In this document: positions 12,059 through 14,991 of the stretch, piece after piece
Numbering within the stretch: position 1 is the stretch's first letter
Layout of the letters: every line of letters begins with the position of its first letter
NCBI GenBank assembly: GCA_964539615.1
Contig: CAZIJP010000064.1
Span: forward strand, 1-14,991
Direction of reading: 5' to 3'
DNA: 14,991 nt
From: CAYRFE01 sp964539615
GTDB lineage: Bacteria > Macinerneyibacteriota > Macinerneyibacteria > Macinerneyibacteriales > CAYRFE01
Made by a program: the position numbers and the translations under genes
The notes under the pieces: generated by a model
Seen by the model: the letters and a program-made list of their open reading frames with translations, nothing else
Told to the model about the DNA's origin: nothing
The model's database searches: none

Positions 12059-13504
12059 ATGAAAAATCTTGTTACGTTTGCGTTGGATGCGGCACGGTCG
12101 CTCGGTGCCGATTATGCCGACGTGCGTTTCCGAAGCACGAAGATCGAGAATATTTACACATTTAATGATGTTTTAAAAAACCTGTCTTCAAGCGACGAAG
12201 TAGGTATCGGTATACGAGTGATGGTGAAAGGGCGCTGGGGATTTGCGGCAACGCCGTATCTGACGAATGAAAAAATCACCGAGACGGTGAAAAAAGCGAT
12301 CGAGATCGCCAAGTCTACCGCTGTGATCTCTCAAAATCCGATGAAACAAACACCGGACAAGGCTCAAACCGGCATATTCCGTTCAAACGTTAAGAAAGAC
12401 CCGTTCACTGTTCCTTTGGATCAAAAACTGAATCTTCTGTTTACAATTGCTGAACGCGCAAGAAAACAAAAAGAAGTAAAACGTGTGGACGGCAACTTGT
12501 ATTTCAAGAAAATGCATCAGTATTTCATGTCGACGGAAGGCGCCGACCTCGAGAATGAAGTCAACCTTACGTCAGGCACCTATACGGTCACTGCAGTGGG
12601 CAATAATACATTTCAGACACGTATGATGCAGGAATATCCGAAATCACACGGTTATGAATGGATCGAGGCACAGCCTTTTGTCGAAAATGCCGAAAAGATA
12701 GCTGAAGATGCCGTACGGAAATTATACGCAAAACAAGGGCCGATAGGCAAACGCGATCTTGTGCTCCTGCCTTCACACCTTGTGCTCACCATACATGAAT
12801 CGGTCGGCCATCCTACGGAACTCGACCGTGTGCTCGGTTGGGAAGCCAACTATGCCGGTACGTCATTTGCAACACCGGAAAAACGCGGCAAGCTCCAATA
12901 TGCTTCGCCGATCGTGAATTTTGTTGCCGACAATACCCTTGAAGGCGGACTTGCTACGTGGGGTTGGGATGATGACGGTATCCCGGGAAAAAAATGGCAC
13001 ATAATAAAAGACGGCATACTTGCAAATTACGGCACTACACGTGAGACAGCGCATATAATCGGCGATACCGAAAGCATGGGCTGTAACAGAGCGGATTCGT
13101 ATGCATCGCAACCGATCAACCGTATCCCGAACCTGAGCCTTATGGCAGGCAAAAATAATATGACACTGGACGAAATGATCGCCGATGTAAAAGACGGCGT
13201 GCTTATAGAAGGACGCGGCAGTTTCTCCATCGATCAGAACCGCAACAATTTCCAGTTCGGCGGCGACATGTTCCATGAGATAAAGAACGGAAAGATCACC
13301 GAACCGCTCCGCGATGTTATCTATCAGGCCATCACGACAGATTTCTGGAACTCATGCGATGCCGTCTGCGACCAACGTTTCTGGGAACCGTACGGCGTGC
13401 TCAACTGCGGTAAAGGCGAACCCGGCCAGGTTGCACAAATGACCCACGGTTCCGCGCCCGCCCGTTTCAGAAATATTTCTCTGGGAGGTGCTTTCAATGG
13501 ATAA
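12059..13504 (+). CDS. tldD: Metalloprotease subunit TldD
   Basis: TldD is the catalytic, zinc-bearing half of the TldD/TldE protease, which in enterobacteria trims microcin B17 precursor and degrades unfolded peptides and the CcdA antitoxin. The 481-residue protein has a modulator-of-gyrase N-terminal half and the zinc motif HESVGH at 246-251 (His246, Glu247, His251). The C-terminal region carries LNCGKGEPGQVAQMTHGSAPARF (abbreviated to its key residues CGKG and THG), where TldD proteins have a further conserved cysteine and histidine. The ATG has a good ribosome site, and an in-frame stop at 12044-12046 excludes a longer product. Its last eight bases overlap the pmbA start, as expected for subunits made together. 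No RiPP precursor or gyrase-poison toxin is visible nearby, so the substrate in this organism is unknown. Confidence 0.94.
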   Translation: MKNLVTFALDAARSLGADYADVRFRSTKIENIYTFNDVLKNLSSSDEVGIGIRVMVKGRWGFAATPYLTNEKITETVKKAIEIAKSTAVISQNPMKQTPDKAQTGIFRSNVKKDPFTVPLDQKLNLLFTIAERARKQKEVKRVDGNLYFKKMHQYFMSTEGADLENEVNLTSGTYTVTAVGNNTFQTRMMQEYPKSHGYEWIEAQPFVENAEKIAEDAVRKLYAKQGPIGKRDLVLLPSHLVLTIHESVGHPTELDRVLGWEANYAGTSFATPEKRGKLQYASPIVNFVADNTLEGGLATWGWDDDGIPGKKWHIIKDGILANYGTTRETAHIIGDTESMGCNRADSYASQPINRIPNLSLMAGKNNMTLDEMIADVKDGVLIEGRGSFSIDQNRNNFQFGGDMFHEIKNGKITEPLRDVIYQAITTDFWNSCDAVCDQRFWEPYGVLNCGKGEPGQVAQMTHGSAPARFRNISLGGAFNG

Positions 13505-14795
13505 GAATAAACGTTTTTCAGAAATTGCAGAGAAGATCAAAAAATTGACTGTTGCCGATGATTTTCGTATCAGCTATAACGCTGAGGCCAATGCGCTGAC
13601 ACGTTTTGCAAGCAACATGGTCACACAAAATATTGATGTCGAGCGCGAAAGTGTGGATTTTACCGCTTATTTCGGCGCGAAGAAAGCTACCGTATCCAGC
13701 GCTAATCTTACCGATGAAGGGTTGAAGTCCATGGTGGCATCCTGTGAAGCTACCGCCCGTTTATCGGTAGAAGATAAAGAGTATATGCCGACACTCGGCA
13801 AAGCCGACATCTCAGCCGTTGCTCCGGTGGATCAGGCCATCGCAAGCATGACACCGGCAGACCGTGCCGCTTATGCAAAGATACCGGTTGAACGTGCGCA
13901 AAAAGACGGCGTGACCGTTTCCGGTTCGGTATCCAACGGATTATTTTCCTCAGGTGTATCAACGAAAAACGGCGCACATATGTTCTTTGAGACGGCAGTT
14001 GCCGCATATTCCAACACGGTAGACAATAAAGGCGAAAAAGGAAATGCCGGCGTAAGCACCGCCACAATCGGTCCGGTGAATGCCGAGAAATTGTATAACG
14101 AAGCATTTCAGGATGCCTTGCTTTCTCAAAATCCCCGCGAATTTGAACCGGGACGTTATACCGTGCTGTTCTCTGCTCATGCCGCAGCCCAGTTGTTGGT
14201 TTATATGGCATTTTACGGCGCTGATAAACGTGCAGTGGATGAAGGGTATTCTCCGTATGTCGGGAAAATGGGGCAGAAGATCGGTGATTCGCGTGTAACG
14301 ATTTATACCGACCCGTCTGATATTCGTGCAGTATCCCAGCCGTTCACCGGCGAGGGAATGCCTGTTAATAAACGCAAACTTTTTGAGAACGGCAACCTTG
14401 TCGATCTGCCTTGTTCGCGCTTTTGGGCGAATAAGACAGGCGCTCAGCCGTGGGGCCTGACAAACTTTGTGATGAACGAAGGCACTAAGACTGAAGCGGA
14501 ATTGCTGAAAGGCATCGAACGTGGTTTTTATATAAAAGACCTGTGGTATATCCGCATGGTAAAAATGGATGATTTTACACTTACCGGTATGACACGCAAC
14601 GGGTTCTTCTATATCGAAGACGGAAAGATCGCGTGCGGTTCAAAACACTTCCGGTGGAACGATTCGCCGATGAAAATGCTCGATCGTATCGTTGAACTAG
14701 GAAAAGGCGCAGGCGAGATCGACTCGTGGTATTCTGTTTTTGCGCCTGCCATGGTCGTTAAAGATTTCTACCTCAGCAGCAAAACGTTGTTTTGA
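13497..14795 (+). CDS. pmbA: Metalloprotease partner subunit TldE (PmbA)
   Basis: PmbA/TldE is the non-catalytic partner that shapes the peptide-binding cleft of the TldD/TldE heterodimer. The 432-residue protein is homologous in layout to TldD but has no HExxxH motif, which is the expected difference. Landmarks include FTGEGMPVNKRKLFENG (about 280-297), the basic and aromatic block WYIRMVKMDDFTLTG (abbreviated) and NGFFYIEDGKI with HFRWNDSP near the C-terminus. The ATG at 13497 follows GGGAGG at 13483-13488 with eight bases between; the GTG at 13488 overlaps that site and is not preferred. It overlaps tldD by eight bases (ATGGATAA), so translation is coupled. A strong terminator lies 22 bases after the stop. 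Confidence 0.94.
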   Translation: MDKNKRFSEIAEKIKKLTVADDFRISYNAEANALTRFASNMVTQNIDVERESVDFTAYFGAKKATVSSANLTDEGLKSMVASCEATARLSVEDKEYMPTLGKADISAVAPVDQAIASMTPADRAAYAKIPVERAQKDGVTVSGSVSNGLFSSGVSTKNGAHMFFETAVAAYSNTVDNKGEKGNAGVSTATIGPVNAEKLYNEAFQDALLSQNPREFEPGRYTVLFSAHAAAQLLVYMAFYGADKRAVDEGYSPYVGKMGQKIGDSRVTIYTDPSDIRAVSQPFTGEGMPVNKRKLFENGNLVDLPCSRFWANKTGAQPWGLTNFVMNEGTKTEAELLKGIERGFYIKDLWYIRMVKMDDFTLTGMTRNGFFYIEDGKIACGSKHFRWNDSPMKMLDRIVELGKGAGEIDSWYSVFAPAMVVKDFYLSSKTLF

Positions 14796-14816
14796 TCTGC
14801 CGGTTGTTCAATTTTT

Positions 14817-14845
14817 AAAGGCACGGATATTCCGTGCCTTTTTTT
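14817..14845 (+). terminator. Intrinsic terminator after pmbA
   Basis: AAAGGCACGGA (14817-14827) pairs perfectly with TCCGTGCCTTT (14831-14841) around a three-base loop, and the T-run continues to 14845. The A-tract on the left side means it may also work for minus-strand transcripts. Confidence 0.92.
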
Positions 14846-14938
14846 ATTCAAAGTTATGTGATGAATGGAATGAATAGAGTTTTACGTGTTATTATTTGGA
14901 TCATCAAATCTTTAGTAAGAATAAATAAGACATCACTA

Positions 14939-14968
14939 TTGCCGATAAACGTGTTGTGTCATTATGAT
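14939..14968 (+). promoter_or_regulatory. Possible promoter at the right edge
   Basis: TTGCCG (14939-14944) and TATGAT (14963-14968) are 18 bases apart and would drive a gene beyond the window. The rest of 14846-14991 holds no recognisable gene. Confidence 0.3.
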
Positions 14969-14991
14969 TAAAATTACGCCGCTTCAAATAG

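Overview
The window looks like an ordinary chromosomal stretch of a Gram-negative, probably anaerobic or facultative bacterium. G+C is moderate and intergenic gaps are AT-rich. Genes are packed in short operons, promoters are close to the sigma-70 consensus with 17-bp spacers, and GGAGG-type ribosome sites are common. The oxygen-independent B12-type ribonucleotide reductase, the cyclic-nucleotide-domain proteins beside a SpoIIE-type phosphatase, the secreted FecR-domain protein and the moderate G+C would fit Spirochaetota or a neighbouring candidate phylum, but this placement is a low-confidence guess. No phage, transposon, tRNA, rRNA or CRISPR was seen.

Layout. (1) 1-878, minus strand: a MarR-family regulator followed by the first 171 codons of a CoA-disulfide-reductase/NADH-oxidase-family flavoprotein, driven by a perfect TTGACA-N17-TATAAT promoter with a palindrome just downstream of the -10. 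(2) 879-1167: a divergent control region rich in inverted repeats. (3) 1168-5274, plus strand: a tight five-gene operon of secreted FecR-domain protein, SurE nucleotidase, two stand-alone cNMP-binding-fold proteins, and a SpoIIE/PP2C phosphatase whose PAS-like domain carries a four-cysteine cluster. (4) 5370-6377: a secreted protein made of three tandem beta-rich repeats, with its own promoter and a terminator. (5) 6711-11953: nrdJ, pyrE, a UDP-galactopyranose mutase (glf) and a UDP-GlcNAc 2-epimerase-family gene (wecB), apparently one operon. (6) 12059-14795: tldD-pmbA(tldE) with its own promoter and a strong terminator. (7) 14846-14991: intergenic tail with a possible promoter at the edge.

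How the genes fit together. The MarR/flavoprotein pair reads as a thiol or redox response unit. The five-gene operon reads as a stress or envelope signalling unit: two small-ligand sensors upstream of a phosphatase that would normally act on a phosphorylated STAS anti-anti-sigma factor, none of which is in the window. A 12-bp sequence from the MarR operator region recurs over the -35 of this operon, hinting that the MarR protein may control both directions. nrdJ-pyrE supplies deoxyribonucleotides and UMP; glf and wecB make nucleotide sugars for surface polysaccharide. TldD/TldE is a two-subunit metalloprotease.

The least explained pieces are the triple-repeat secreted protein, the split cNMP/Cys-PAS/phosphatase operon, and the dense regulatory region between the two divergent operons. 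Nothing here is clearly a new defence or mobile system.
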